This document shows positions 21,910-34,455 of a DNA stretch of 64,000 nucleotides, in pieces. This stretch comes from Hofstenia miamia (lineage: Eukaryota; Xenacoelomorpha; Acoela). The stretch covers positions 34,242 to 98,241 of the forward strand of contig SCFE01000069.1 of the NCBI GenBank assembly GCA_004352715.1, written 5' to 3'. The translations under genes were made by a program, and so were the position numbers. A model generated the notes under the pieces. It saw only the letters and a program-made list of their open reading frames with translations. It made no database searches and was not told where the DNA came from. The number at the start of each line of letters is the position of its first letter. Position 1 is the first letter of the stretch.

Positions 21910-24125
21910 TATAACTCTTAGACTACTTGTGAAACAACCTGTATTTAAAAACTCGTTTGAAATTTTTGTATCAATCGAATAAAAATAACATAGCTGTAGT
22001 CAACTAATATCTTATTCATAAGCTCTGCATAGTAGGTGAACCCATAAGTTCCTAATGTAATCAACAGTCAAGTTCTTCTTAATTATATTAAATATAAGGT
22101 CCGAAATTTCTAAGTTATTTAGCGGGAATCGCAATAATTTTTCCCCAAAATACCTATTTTTGGTCATTGCTCCCGCAATATTCTTTCGAACTTAAATAAA
22201 TTTACAATGGGGGTAGGTAAACTAAATAGACACTACCCTGCCAAATGCCCGGTCATGATGAGGTTCTTAAGCAACATTTAGCAAAAGATATATATATATA
22301 TATATGTTTATTATCATTATTCATGCATATGAAGCGCTTTGATTTTTGATGAATTTTAGGGTAAAAATCTAACAACTCTATGTGTTCAGCTACGTTACAT
22401 TCTTAATAAATGATATTGTGTGGGTTGGCTTAATAATTACAAAAGTTTTGTTTTTGGTTACAATCAACTTAACAATACTTCTTTTAAATAGCACATATAA
22501 TGTATAAGAGAAATTGCAATATCATATAATATATTATTTGTCAAAAAAAATATTATGATCACAATTTTACATCATTTGTTTTGGGGTTTCTAAGGAAAAA
22601 TGACTAAATGAAGTGTTTAATGGATTTTTTAAATTTGGGTTGATTCAAATTTAGAAAAATACTACTTTGTTTGAGTTTGAATGAATATGTGTCTAATCTC
22701 GACACATATAATAAAAAAATTACATTTTATGTAAATTTTTTAATAATTTGTATATAAAGCAAAATTACAATCTTTTTACGAAAGTGTTAAAATAAAATCA
22801 CAATTTTCTCTATTTAATGGATTCTTATAAACGTTAGGTTACTTACTTTAAAACAAGTTTACTTCTTAAACTTAGCACAAAATTGGCTTTTTGTCAATTT
22901 GCTCCGTTACTTTGTGCTCATCTAGACCAGTTTACTATCAAAAATCACCATAAATCTGTTAGAATGACTTCGACTATGTCTACACACTTTTAGGAAACTT
23001 ACCAATTCTAGACGAGTAAATAAACAAATTATATTCATATAATGGTACCTAAATATGCTGTATAAAATAAGCCTCTTTTCTATTAAATTTTTAATTACCT
23101 ACAGTCATTGTCAATACAATGCAGGTTTTCAAACTTGAAAATTCCAATTTCCATATTTTCATATCTGACAAACGCCAAAAGTTATATAGATGTTAATGTT
23201 GCAATTACTTGTGTAAACTGCACATTCCTTGTAGAAATTCCGACCTCATTTGTAGGGTTGCATCGAGATGCATTTTCTTAGTCATACGTCTGTCGGGGCT
23301 GCACGACCAACTGAAAAATATAGCTCTTTAAAATATTTCTTGTCGCATTTTTTATCATGAGATCTTTGACATTAATTAATGCTATGTCAAGCATATCACC
23401 AAATATAACAACGTTTATCAGCATTGCTGCTGTAAATTCACGTTATTTGATCCACAAAACTGCTTCCTTCTTCAACAAAAACCTAGAGCTTTATAATTCA
23501 GGAGAATTAGCAAAACCTTTGACTACAGATATCTTGTCTATTTTGCTGCATTCTGCCAACCACTGATACTATTTGTTTTTAAAAATAGGTTAAATATAAA
23601 ATATGTAAAAATGACTTTAGAAATTAAGTATATAAAATAATGAACACATAGTTTGTGATGAAGAATAGTTGCTCGCATATTATTCGTAGGTAATAATAAT
23701 GTTTTTTATATTGACATGTATATAAAAATAATATTAAATATAATTGGGAATATTAATCCATGCCATTGTGAATGCCATGGTTGCATATGGAAATAGAAAA
23801 AAATTATGGAATTGAAATTTATTGGAAAAAAGCATTTTCAACGCTATAGAAAATCCTCAAACATTCCAAATATATTTAAAAATAAATAAAATTTTTAAAA
23901 ACAGTCACAAAATGCAATAAAATAACTAAAATTAGTCTGAGTCATAAAAAGCAGAGCAAATTTGGGTAATGCGAAATAGTCGCATCACAACACTGGTACA
24001 GCTAAAGCAATTTTAGTTTCCATGCGTAAATATGGTGCATTTGGAAACGATTTCCTATATTTTGATGACTGAACCCATTTGTGATGTCTAACATTTGTTA
24101 CGATTCAAACCCATATATATATATA

Positions 24126-24828
24126 NNNNNNNNNNNNNNNNNNNNNNNNNNNNNNNNNNNNNNNNNNNNNNNNNNNNNNNNNNNNNNNNNNNNNNNNNNN
24201 NNNNNNNNNNNNNNNNNNNNNNNNNNNNNNNNNNNNNNNNNNNNNNNNNNNNNNNNNNNNNNNNNNNNNNNNNNNNNNNNNNNNNNNNNNNNNNNNNNNN
24301 NNNNNNNNNNNNNNNNNNNNNNNNNNNNNNNNNNNNNNNNNNNNNNNNNNNNNNNNNNNNNNNNNNNNNNNNNNNNNNNNNNNNNNNNNNNNNNNNNNNN
24401 NNNNNNNNNNNNNNNNNNNNNNNNNNNNNNNNNNNNNNNNNNNNNNNNNNNNNNNNNNNNNNNNNNNNNNNNNNNNNNNNNNNNNNNNNNNNNNNNNNNN
24501 NNNNNNNNNNNNNNNNNNNNNNNNNNNNNNNNNNNNNNNNNNNNNNNNNNNNNNNNNNNNNNNNNNNNNNNNNNNNNNNNNNNNNNNNNNNNNNNNNNNN
24601 NNNNNNNNNNNNNNNNNNNNNNNNNNNNNNNNNNNNNNNNNNNNNNNNNNNNNNNNNNNNNNNNNNNNNNNNNNNNNNNNNNNNNNNNNNNNNNNNNNNN
24701 NNNNNNNNNNNNNNNNNNNNNNNNNNNNNNNNNNNNNNNNNNNNNNNNNNNNNNNNNNNNNNNNNNNNNNNNNNNNNNNNNNNNNNNNNNNNNNNNNNNN
24801 NNNNNNNNNNNNNNNNNNNNNNNNNNNN
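24126..24828. other. Assembly gap
   Basis: A run of 703 Ns, preceded by a short (TA)n. Between 21910 and 24125 I found no supported gene: only AT-rich sequence and a (TA)n near 22288. Confidence 0.99.
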
Positions 24829-25749
24829 GCTGGGCCTATGAGACTATGGTACTGGGAGGAATCCAAATCCAATTGGACTAAAGGGACTGAAATCACTAAA
24901 ATTCTCGTCCCGCGCCGCAGAAACTTAAACAAAAGCTCTAAGTGTTATAGAAGGATGTTGATATTCCTTTAAAATTCTTATTTAGTTGTGGAAATAGAAT
25001 AGAAATCGAAATCAAACGCATTTCTATATACAAGAGTGGTGAATCCTGCTATAAAAAATCCGTACTCTACTAGTAAATTGATGCACAATGCACATTTAAG
25101 AATCTCGAATACTACAAAATCAACAAGTGAGAAAACGTCTGCTAAATATATCAACGCTATTAAGCGATGAAAACTATGTAATCACAATATTAAATTATTT
25201 TTCGCATTCAAGTAGTACCTTTAATTGGGTATGGTTTTACCAGAATGATTGCTATGCTTAACTTCATAATGCGATTTTTATTGGTTTCAATGTCATTCAA
25301 TGTTTAATGCAAATAAAGAATTTTGGACTATGCTTCTATTATTTAATCTGTCTAATGATGTGCAATAGGCAGTGGCGTACGTAAGGTGGGGAACATTTTG
25401 GAATACCCTTCGTCATGTTTCCAAAATTGATTGTCATTGGATAAATAAAAAATGACAAAATTTTAAGAAGTTAAAAACGAAAGCTCTGAATATCATTTTT
25501 AGAGTCTATTTATTAAATATTTTCAAAAAATCTCACCACCCCGTCCGAAAATTCTGCTTCGCCCGCGGTATTAAGCTTATCATTAAGTCTTTGTGAAATA
25601 AAATTTTTATTATTAAATTTTAAGCTGATATTTAATATTTCATCTAGCAAATAATATTTTTTCATTTATTGCGAATATTATGGTTCCTCATAAAATATTT
25701 TGTTTTCAGCTGTGAATATCATGTAAGAAGCAAACTATGATATAATATA

Positions 25750-25782
<33 letters not shown>

Positions 25783-25902
25783 NNNNNNNNNNNNNNNNNN
25801 NNNNNNNNNNNNNNNNNNNNNNNNNNNNNNNNNNNNNNNNNNNNNNNNNNNNNNNNNNNNNNNNNNNNNNNNNNNNNNNNNNNNNNNNNNNNNNNNNNNN
25901 NN
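25783..25902. other. Assembly gap inside (TA)n
   Basis: A run of 120 Ns between long TA repeats, about 600 bases upstream of the exchanger gene. The preceding 24829-25740 has transposon-like debris (AGTGGCGTACGTAAGGTGGGG near 25372) but no gene. Confidence 0.99.
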
Positions 25903-25935
<33 letters not shown>

Positions 25936-26483
25936 CAGTAAGTTAGTGAAACTAGGAATTTTGTCAAATTATGGATTTCACGAAATTCCAAAATACACAA
26001 TCTAACTGAATCATATATACTATGCCAAGAGAATACGAAAGCGATTCAACATTGCTAGGCAAAACTTTGTAACTTTATACATTTTATAATTAACAATATT
26101 TTAGACCTATCTAATGATTTGATAATTTATCTATAAAAAATAGATATCATCTAATTGCACATAAACAATGTTACATTTGTATATTAATGTTTTGAGTAGC
26201 AGCCTTCCAACAGTAACATTATGTTCTTCAATCACATTTTGCTTTGACATATTGAGTTTCAATTGACACTAAGTACTAGAATATTTTCAGTACGCCAGCC
26301 AAATTAATCACGCATACCAATATAATTTCGAGCTCAATTAACTCTAAAATATTGTTTAATTGTGCTGCACGTTTTGCTTGGTTGTTTTTATGATACTTGT
26401 CCGCGCCACATTCCATCTGTTCAACATCAATAAGGACGTACTACAACATAGTTTGCGTTGAATAAACAGTTAGATACGTGGTG

Positions 26484-26501
26484 ATGCACTTAGCCGAATG
26501 A
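26484..26501 (+). promoter_or_regulatory. Five-codon upstream ORF overlapping the exchanger start
   Basis: ATG at 26484 opens a five-codon frame (MHLAE) ending in TGA at 26499-26501. That TGA overlaps the main ATG at 26498, giving ATGA. A scanning ribosome that uses the first ATG would end exactly at the exchanger start, an arrangement suited to translational dampening or reinitiation. Whether the transcript includes this segment is not known. Confidence 0.5.
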
Positions 26502-28015
26502 ATTTGAATCCACGATTCCTAGTTATTTATTTAATCACAGGTATTTGTGTTTCAAATGCTTTTATACAAGGAGAAGAATTTGGCTTTGGAACCGACAGCA
26601 ATTCCACGCACCCAAATCAACACTGCAAACAAGTTTACGCCAGCAACACAGCTTTCTTATTTGTACTTTCCTATAGTTCCATAATCATTTTCTTATTCGT
26701 AGGTTTAGCCTTAGTCTGTGACGATTACTTCGTACCGGTGTTGGAAATCATTGCAGAAGCATTAAATTTACCAGAATCCGTGAATGGCGCAACTTTTATG
26801 GCAGCGGGCAGTTCTGCGCCGGAATTATTTACCTCATTGGTGGCGATAGTGCAGAATGAAAACGATGTGGGTGTTGGAACCATTACAGGCTCCGCGATAT
26901 TTAACTTGTTGGTAATCATAGCGGGATCAGCATTCGTTGCTCCAACAGTCTTACTTGTTGATTGGAAGCCTTTTATTAGAGATTGCCTATTTTATTTAGC
27001 ATCAATAATTGCTCTAATATTATTTGCATGGGATGGGGCAATATCTTGGTATGAAGCAATTATTCTTTTGATTATCTATTTCTTTTATATAGTAACGATG
27101 TTTTTTAACAATCAGCTAATGAATGTTTTAGAGGAGTTTGGGAATTTACTAAAATCCATAAACCCCAATGTTGAAACCGAAATGAGCGAAATGGGAAACG
27201 GCAAATTACCAGAAAAAGTTGAAGAAGAAGACTCAAAGAATGAGGATGAAGTTGAATTTGTTAAAATTCTATGTCTACCCAAAATCCTTCTAAGCCATCC
27301 TGAGCACAAAACTAAATCTAAAAGCGACGAAGAAAAATTAATTACGGGTGAAGAAGAAAATTCAGTTGTGAAAACATCGTCTGTATCATACATTGTTTCT
27401 TGGATAAAGTACATATTTCTTTTTCCACATGCATTGCTGTTTGCTCTGACGATTCCCAAGCCTAGTGTAATAATGAATATAAAAATTGGCACCGCGATGA
27501 TTCTTCTGCCATTTGCATTTCTTATGTCAATTACAATGATTGGCATTTACACATATCTTACTGTATTTGTGGTAACCGAATTGGCTTGTATATTAGAGAT
27601 TCCAAACTTCATGATGAGTCTTATAGTAATTGCAGCTGGGACGAGCATTCCTGACATGATTGCGTCCTTAATTGTCGCACGCCAAGGAAAGGCAGACGAG
27701 GCAGTCTCCAATGCTCTGGGTTCAAATATTTTTGACATTAATTTAGGACTCGGTCTTCCATTCTTTTTGTTTTTTATCCGAAACGGATTCTCAACAAAAT
27801 TGGAATTTAACGAATTCGAAACGGACTACTTTGTTCAACCAGAATCGAAGTTTGGTTTTATACTTTTGTTCGTTATGGTTTTAACATTGTTGTTTTTAGT
27901 ACTTTCAAAATTTAAATTAACCAAGCGACTTGGAGCTGTATTGCTAATATTATATTGTGTTTTCATATTGTATGCATTTTTGCAGGATATTATTTGTAAT
28001 AATGTTATCTGTTAG
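26498..28015 (+). CDS. SLC24-family K+-dependent Na+/Ca2+ exchanger, single exon
   Basis: A complete 505-residue membrane antiporter expected to export Ca2+ with K+ in exchange for Na+. Residues 1-21 look like a signal peptide (FLVIYLITGICVSNA); residues 51-73 are the first membrane span. The alpha-1 repeat (about 96-148) has NGATFMAAGSSAPELFTSL, with E109 at the ion site, and GTITGSAIFNLLVI. An acidic, lysine-rich cytoplasmic loop (about 225-295) separates the halves. The alpha-2 repeat (about 375-425) has AAGTSIPDMIASLIVARQGK with D386, then NALGSNIFDINLGLGLP; Asp at SNIFD is the residue linked to K+ dependence in this family, where NCX proteins have another residue. Further spans finish the protein. 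There is no intron, unlike most animal SLC24 genes, so a retrocopy or lineage-specific intron loss is possible. The family assignment is firm; the subfamily is not. Confidence 0.93.
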   Translation: MNLNPRFLVIYLITGICVSNAFIQGEEFGFGTDSNSTHPNQHCKQVYASNTAFLFVLSYSSIIIFLFVGLALVCDDYFVPVLEIIAEALNLPESVNGATFMAAGSSAPELFTSLVAIVQNENDVGVGTITGSAIFNLLVIIAGSAFVAPTVLLVDWKPFIRDCLFYLASIIALILFAWDGAISWYEAIILLIIYFFYIVTMFFNNQLMNVLEEFGNLLKSINPNVETEMSEMGNGKLPEKVEEEDSKNEDEVEFVKILCLPKILLSHPEHKTKSKSDEEKLITGEEENSVVKTSSVSYIVSWIKYIFLFPHALLFALTIPKPSVIMNIKIGTAMILLPFAFLMSITMIGIYTYLTVFVVTELACILEIPNFMMSLIVIAAGTSIPDMIASLIVARQGKADEAVSNALGSNIFDINLGLGLPFFLFFIRNGFSTKLEFNEFETDYFVQPESKFGFILLFVMVLTLLFLVLSKFKLTKRLGAVLLILYCVFILYAFLQDIICNNVIC

Positions 28016-28098
28016 ATTTGTATTAAAGAATATTGCTGTAAATATTTTTACATTTATATATAAGTTGTCAGTTATCACAATGATTACGTTTTATGCAT

Positions 28099-28104
28099 AA
28101 TAAA
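28099..28104 (+). terminator. Polyadenylation signal of the exchanger gene
   Basis: AATAAA about 85 bases after the TAG stop, within a short AT-rich 3' UTR. From here to 29080 I see no gene. Confidence 0.5.
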
Positions 28105-29082
28105 CAAATGTAAATACTGAAAGAAAAATATTGCAATTAGGAAAATAGCAAATTGAATATTTTTTCGATATAAAAACTTTGTTTTCATCACAAGTCAAGC
28201 TGAGTATGTATTATTTAAAGCGTGCTATATTGCACTAACACTTGCATATTTCAACATAATATTGTTTATTGAAGCTTAGCTGTGATAGTTGGATTGCTTG
28301 GTTAGTATTTCCACAAACCATCGAATTAAGTCTTTCATTTTACCTAATCTTTCTTATATTGTTTAATATATATTTAAATTTTGATAAGTTTTCTAACAAA
28401 AAAATAGAGATTTACAAATTTTTTACTGTTTTCTTACTATTTTGCCTAAAACTGAAATTTTGACAACCAAATATTTTATACTTATTTAACCTACTAAATG
28501 TTTGTAAAATTCACGTTTTTCATGTTCAAGCGCACTTTGTAAAAATGTTTTTGATTAAAATTTGCCTCTTCACTTTAATGACTTACTCTCAATAGCGATT
28601 AATGTACTTAATTGTATAAAAATATGGCAAGGCAGAGTAAGATAAAATGGCGCATTCTATATAAATATACATTGCAGATGACTGAATTTCAAGGATTATT
28701 TGACAATCACTGATATTCAGTTCATCATATTCTCGAATTCATTTTCAATGTTTTTCTCAAATGTTTTAAAGCTTTCATTAAGGAAATTTTCACAGAATTG
28801 TAATAAGCATGTATCACACAATCATATTGAAACTTAATTTATTTTGAATATTAAATTAATTAACTTAAAATCAATACATAGTAATGGCTTGAAATTGAAA
28901 ACATTGAATTTCGTGTTCAGGACTTTTCTTACATTTTTTGTAAATTTCAAGCTCTTCGTGGGCACTGTTCCACAACTATTAGCAGTATGATTTGGTTTGT
29001 ACCACATTTGATACACTCTGCATTTGATTGATTTTAATTCGTATGATAAATAACTAGTACAATTCTAGTTGCATACAATTTC

Positions 29083-29802
29083 CCATTCTATTGGGCACCA
29101 ACATCATTCGATTTGGCAGTCGTCAATCTAAATGACAAGAGCTCCATTCTATTTGGCACTAACTTCATTCTATTTGACAGTGTCAAAAATAAATTTAAAA
29201 TTCATAATTTTTTTACTATTTCTATATTGTTGGTTAATTTTAATAAAATGGTCTCGGCTGTAAGGTAATATTTATTTTCAGGTTCGTCTTGGCTCTTTAC
29301 ACAGACAGGAGGCTTGTGAGTTCACGGAAAAGTACTTGAGAAAGGCACATAAACTTTATGATGCTTCAGCGGTGCTAGTTTTGACATTGTACCCTGCCAT
29401 GGCCGTATTGAAGAGTTGACCCCTACAACCCGTGTTAAATCCAATAGAGCATGTGAGGTCTGTAATTAGCAAACGCAAAGAGAAATATTTCAGAACTATT
29501 AAATGCACAACAGGGTGGAAAATTACTATCATATAAAAGAGTATCGCCTTCAATTTTTAGAGGATTTAATTAAGTCTGGTATTGATTTAATTAATACTGA
29601 ATTGTGCTGTTCATGCGTGCCACACATTAAAGGAAAAATCCCAGATCCACTTGCAGCGAAAGATATGGTATTTTAATACATTGGTTTGTGTTGTTTTAAG
29701 ATTTATGTATAGTTTAATGAGTTATTATAAATAATTCTTGTTTTTTTAATTTATTATTTTTTAGTCTGCCAAATAGAATAACACTATTGCCAAATAGAAT
29801 GG
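29083..29802. mobile_element. 720-bp TIR element with repeated CATTCTATTTGGCA motifs
   Basis: Ends CCATTCTATTGGGCA (29083) and the complement of CCAAATAGAATGG (to 29802) are inverted. The motif is repeated near both ends: at about 29083, 29106, 29150 and 29168 on the left and, inverted, at about 29766 and 29788 on the right, typical of transposase-binding subterminal repeats. The interior from about 29280 has coding-like fragments in plus frames (LGSLHRQEACEFTEKYLRKA; RVKSNRACEVCN; EYRLQFLEDLIKSG; PHIKGKIPDPLA) broken by stops, after a TTTTCAG acceptor-like word. I read it as a decayed DNA transposon; the superfamily is unknown. Confidence 0.55.
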
Positions 29803-30555
29803 TTTAGTATGAGTGGAAATATTGTAGAGTTTAACCATAGAGGCTTACAGTCCGTTTTTAAATTTTTTTATTCCAAGATTATGGTTGCTCTTGAAAGTGA
29901 TGTATTAAACAGAATCAAATATTAATGTGGTTAAATAGTCATTATAACAAATGGGATAATTTTTCTGATACAGCCTAGATAGTCTTTAAAGTCATATACA
30001 ATATGAACGATTCAAAACAAATAAAACACTTAAAAATCTATTGCCATTCATAGCTATTAATTAGAAGCAAACAAACAGCTATACGAAATTTGGGAATTTC
30101 TGAAGAATATTTCATAATTTATAAGAACTCTTTCACATAAATAATTTAAGTATAATTAACTTGCAAATCATAAAATTAGCATTATATTGTTCATATGGAA
30201 TTTAAACAAATTGCATAGCAGCTGTCATACACTTTGTGTATCTCAATTGCAACTGACTTCAAAGTCCTCTCTGGTTATTCAGCTTTGTGGGGGAAAAACT
30301 TATTTTATTTACGAATTAATTCTTTAATTATTTGCATTTGAAGTTTTTTCTTATCAACAATAAAATTAATGTGATCTAGCTGTCCATACTATGTTATTTG
30401 TATATTTAACATCCTGCAGTGCCATTTCTCATACAGGCTCATATTTCATAGACACTGTTTCTTAATTTATTTCTAGAATTCTTCAAACAAATTATTAGGA
30501 ATAAATATTTTTACAAAATTTGGAATTGTTTTGATCACTAAAAGACCTTTCATTA

Positions 30556-30741
30556 CCTCCGCCGTTGGTTTGTTTGTCTTTTTATCTGTTAGCAACTTTT
30601 CGGAAAAAGTAATAAATGGATTGACCTCAAATTTTCACCAGAAGTGCGTCTCCGCCCAAGGAGGAATCCATTAAGTTGTGCTGATCCGGGGGACACAAGC
30701 TGCGTGGCGGAGGTCTGCGCTCTCGGAGTGCTTTTCTAGTT
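30556..30741. repeat. Short GC-rich dispersed element, CCTCCGCC...GGCGGAGG ends
   Basis: Starts CCTCCGCCGTTGGTTTGTTT and finishes with GGCGGAGGTCTGCGCTC then GGAGTGCTTTTCTAGTT. I recognise this layout from a short repeat found in many fish and marine invertebrate genomes, probably a MITE. The terminal CCTCCGCC and GGCGGAGG are inverted repeats. Its GC content stands out from the flanks. 29803-30555 and 30742-32455 show no gene. Confidence 0.5.
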
Positions 30742-32455
30742 AACATTACAATCAACAGCGTTATTCATTGTCCATGTTTATATTTTACCAAGAAACTTGG
30801 CATAATCAAAGGTGAACATATGTTGTTATATAGGCTAGAATACGAGGATTGGATTTGCAAATGTGAGCATATAGGTAAAGAGCATTTAAATTATTAACGT
30901 TGAATTTCTCAGAATATAAATTTAGACCTGGGTTTTTGCTTGTACTGTGAAGTCGTCATACTTTGTATTGGGTTATTTTACATATTGAATTTAATATTTA
31001 AATTTTCATACACAATTTTTTAAAGTTGTGTGTGCGGGTTTCATGTGTGTAGTTCAAATTGATTGTGCAAATTTGAATTGCCTACAGATGTATGATGGTT
31101 TGGAAAATGTATTCTGCGATTGTGGATCAGGTTTGGTATGAAAATATGTATCCAACTTTGTACATAATCAATATATATTGTATATGTGAAGAAGAATTTT
31201 AATCTATGCGCAGATTTATCTTAAAATGATCAAATATCATTAATATAGAAGAAGACAATTCACTGTGCTCTTGAATCAAGACAATAGTTTATAAGTGAAC
31301 TTGACTCGAAAACTGATCAATAGGACATCAAAGATATACAAAAGATTTTATCTACATTATCGAAATACTCAAAGCATATTTTAAATTTAGAAATATGGAA
31401 TATTAACACAGATATTTTTTAATGTGCTGACATGCACTGATGTACATTAGTGTTAAAAGTTTTTCCTGTACGAAAGCATTTCAAAATATTAACTATTTTT
31501 TGATGACAATTTTGATTTCCTTGGAAAACCTTTAAGTTTATCTTACTACTATAAATAAAAGAATCAGGAGGTCTAAAGCCGATAGCACAAACTGGGCTAT
31601 TTTTTGAACGACCACCCAAGTCTTTGAAGAGCAAAACTCAGAAGTGATTTGTGAGGTATGAACATTCATTATTTATTAGGAAAGCATCAAATATACGAAT
31701 AATTTTATGGTAGAAAACAAATAAATTTTGTCAGCTAGGCAATTGAAGTTTTGCCTTATCTGCCATCTCTGCCCATGACAATGGCATTGAACGCCGGTAA
31801 CTTGTGAATACTTGCACATTTTTTAATGATTAAACAATGTATTTTAATCTTTCAAAATATATCATGCTATAATATTCATTTGGAGCATCAAATTAATGTG
31901 TTTTGGATGCTAATATCGATGAAAGCATGGATCTGTCTCTATATTGTTATCATGGGTTATAGAAATCATAATAAACTATAATATTGAGGTAACACAGCCG
32001 CTCTATTATGAATATTGTTATGACGATTGCCACCCCTGTCACTCCGATTCCGGGGCCACTGACACTGAGTTATTATTCGAATACTCCTAGATTACATCTA
32101 AATTTGAAATTGTTTTGAAATTTGACACCAGATCCATTGAATTAATCAACATAAATTGAATTCAGTTGTGAAAGCTGTGGTTGAAATTCCAACATTACGA
32201 AGCGGCCTCCTAAAATGTAGAGATATTGGTGAATAGATCTTATCAATATTATGTGTTCAAAACTTGTTGAACTATGAAATCATACTTCTACTAACGTCAT
32301 TCCAGTTTATCAAACCGAAAAAACAAAAATGTTCATAAACTCAGTTATTGATTGGCTCATGGCGTTTCACCTCTTGAAGCAATTATCACATAGATTTTAG
32401 GGGACTCATAACCAATGTCTTGCAAATTTGAAGAATGAACACGTTCATAGGTTGG

Positions 32456-34282
32456 TATAGCTTAATTGATTGTTTATTAGTTCGTTCTTGTTAGCGTATT
32501 TTATAAACAGAGCTTCGACATATTTAGTATTTTGGTTCTAAGTAAGATCTCGAAATTATATATAATTGCTTGATGTCTATGTAAATATATTTCACTTTTA
32601 TATGTCCTCTTAGGTGTTCATTGATCCTGGCTTCAAAATGTCGCTTGGTTTTTCCGATGTAAGAAAGATTACATTTTTCACATTGGTATTTATAAATAAT
32701 GGAGGAAACCAACATTTTGTTGATATGACCTTTTTTTGATAAAAAATTCAGATATTTTTTAGATGTCAGTATAGAAACAATCTTTGTTATTTCAAGTCTT
32801 TTATTTATGCTTTTAATTTTTGATTTTAAAAATTCTTTTCTTTCTTCAATATAATGTAATTTCCAATATATTGGCTTTTGATCATCTGTTATTACTTGGT
32901 TACATGCTATAATTTTTGAAGTTAATGCTTTGTCAACGAATTTCTTTATTAATTTATGTGGATAGCCATTTTGTTCTAAGATCGTATAAAGGTTTGGTAT
33001 TGAATCAATTAAATTGTTATAATTCGAAGATATTTTCTTTATACTGTGTATTGTATTTGTTATATATTTGATGTCGCATTATGATTGGAATGCAAAATAT
33101 AGGTCAGTATTAGTAGGTTTTCTGTACATCTTAGTTTCATAATGGTGTTTGAAAACTTCTATCGTCATATCAAAAAATTTATTGAAATATTGGATTTTTA
33201 TGCTGTAAATTTCAATTCTTCCAGTCAGTTATACAGAAAACTGTTTAATGTATCTATATCATTTGGCTCTTCAAAGATTGTAAAAATATCGTATACATAA
33301 CGGTAATATAACTTTGGCTTTCTTGATAGCAATTCAATTTTGCTTTCTAAAGTATCCATTGCAAAGCATGCCATACTAGGACCTAATAGTGAGCCCATTG
33401 CAATGTCATCTATTTGTTGGGTAGATGTCGTCAGTGAATATAAGTTTGACATTTAAGCATGCTATTCTTAATAATTTCCTTAAGGTTTTACGAGAAATCG
33501 ATACGTCATTTTGTGGAATAAGCTTTAGTATTTGGTCTAGTGTTTTCTTCACTGGGATATTTAAGAATAGTGATTTTATATCAAAGCTTCCCACATATTT
33601 TTTATTGTCTTTGTTTTTGTAAAAATATTTGCAAATTTATTTAAAAAGTCAAGTGTGTCTTGTAATATATGTTTTGGTGGAATATATTTCTTTAGTAATG
33701 AATCAAGCCACTTTGATAGTTTATAAGTTGTAGAATTTTCATCTATAAAATTGGTCGAAATTGTGGGTCTTTGATGTTCTTATGAATATTCAGGATGCCA
33801 AAAATTCTACTTGGTTGACATCTTGTGCTATGAAACTACTTATGTAATTCCATTGGTAATTATTTGTTATGGACTAACTTCATTATTTCTTTGTTAAATT
33901 TTTCTTCTTCAAAAATAAATGTTGTTTCTTAACTTTTTTGTCCTTAATATGTTTAAAAAATTCATATTTATCCTTCAAAATATCATTCATTTTTTCAATA
34001 TATTTAGCCTTATCAGTAATAACTAATAACTATTCCATTTACTTTGTCAAATAGAGCTATGTAAATCGATTCAGGTTTTGACAGATCATGAAGTGCTGTA
34101 TAAAGTGATTTTATCTTTTTTGCAATATTTCATCTTTTTAAAAAGTATTTGTAATTAAAAGTAACTCTGATTTTAAATCACATTTAAGGTAATTTTTTGG
34201 TGTTTCTTATTTTAATAAAGATTGAAATATTCATTCGATTCCACTAATAAGAACGAACTAATGAACAATCAATTAAGCTATA
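32456..34282 (-). mobile_element. Degenerate Penelope-like element with GIY-YIG endonuclease
   Basis: On the minus strand the parts run in Penelope order. From about 34110 to 33900 comes the N-terminal RT block (DKVNGIVI then KYIEKMNDILKDKYEFFKHI, with frameshifts). At 33594-33406 is GSFDIKSLFLNIPVKKTL, RT motif A. At 33452-33225 come QQIDDIAMGSLLGPSMA (motif B) and YYRYVYDIFTIF (motif C, where YVDD is expected, so one catalytic Asp is Tyr). At 32715-32524 is YKYQCEKCNLSYIGKTKRHF then EARINEHL, the GIY-YIG endonuclease domain. Many stops make it inactive. The element is bounded by 39-base inverted repeats at 32456-32494 and 34244-34282. Confidence 0.85.
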
Positions 34283-34398
34283 ACTACTTATTGAACATAT
34301 CTTAGTGCAAGCATCTTTTAACACAATTTAATGTAGTAAGTGTAAAATTTTATTCCCGCGTATTTTACTGAAGATGATTAAGAAATCGAAAACTTTAG

Positions 34399-34435
<37 letters not shown>

Positions 34436-34455
34436 TATATATGTATATCTACATN

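Noticed and set aside
26725-27738. Antisense open frames within the exchanger gene
   Set aside because: They mirror the real coding strand and have no independent support.
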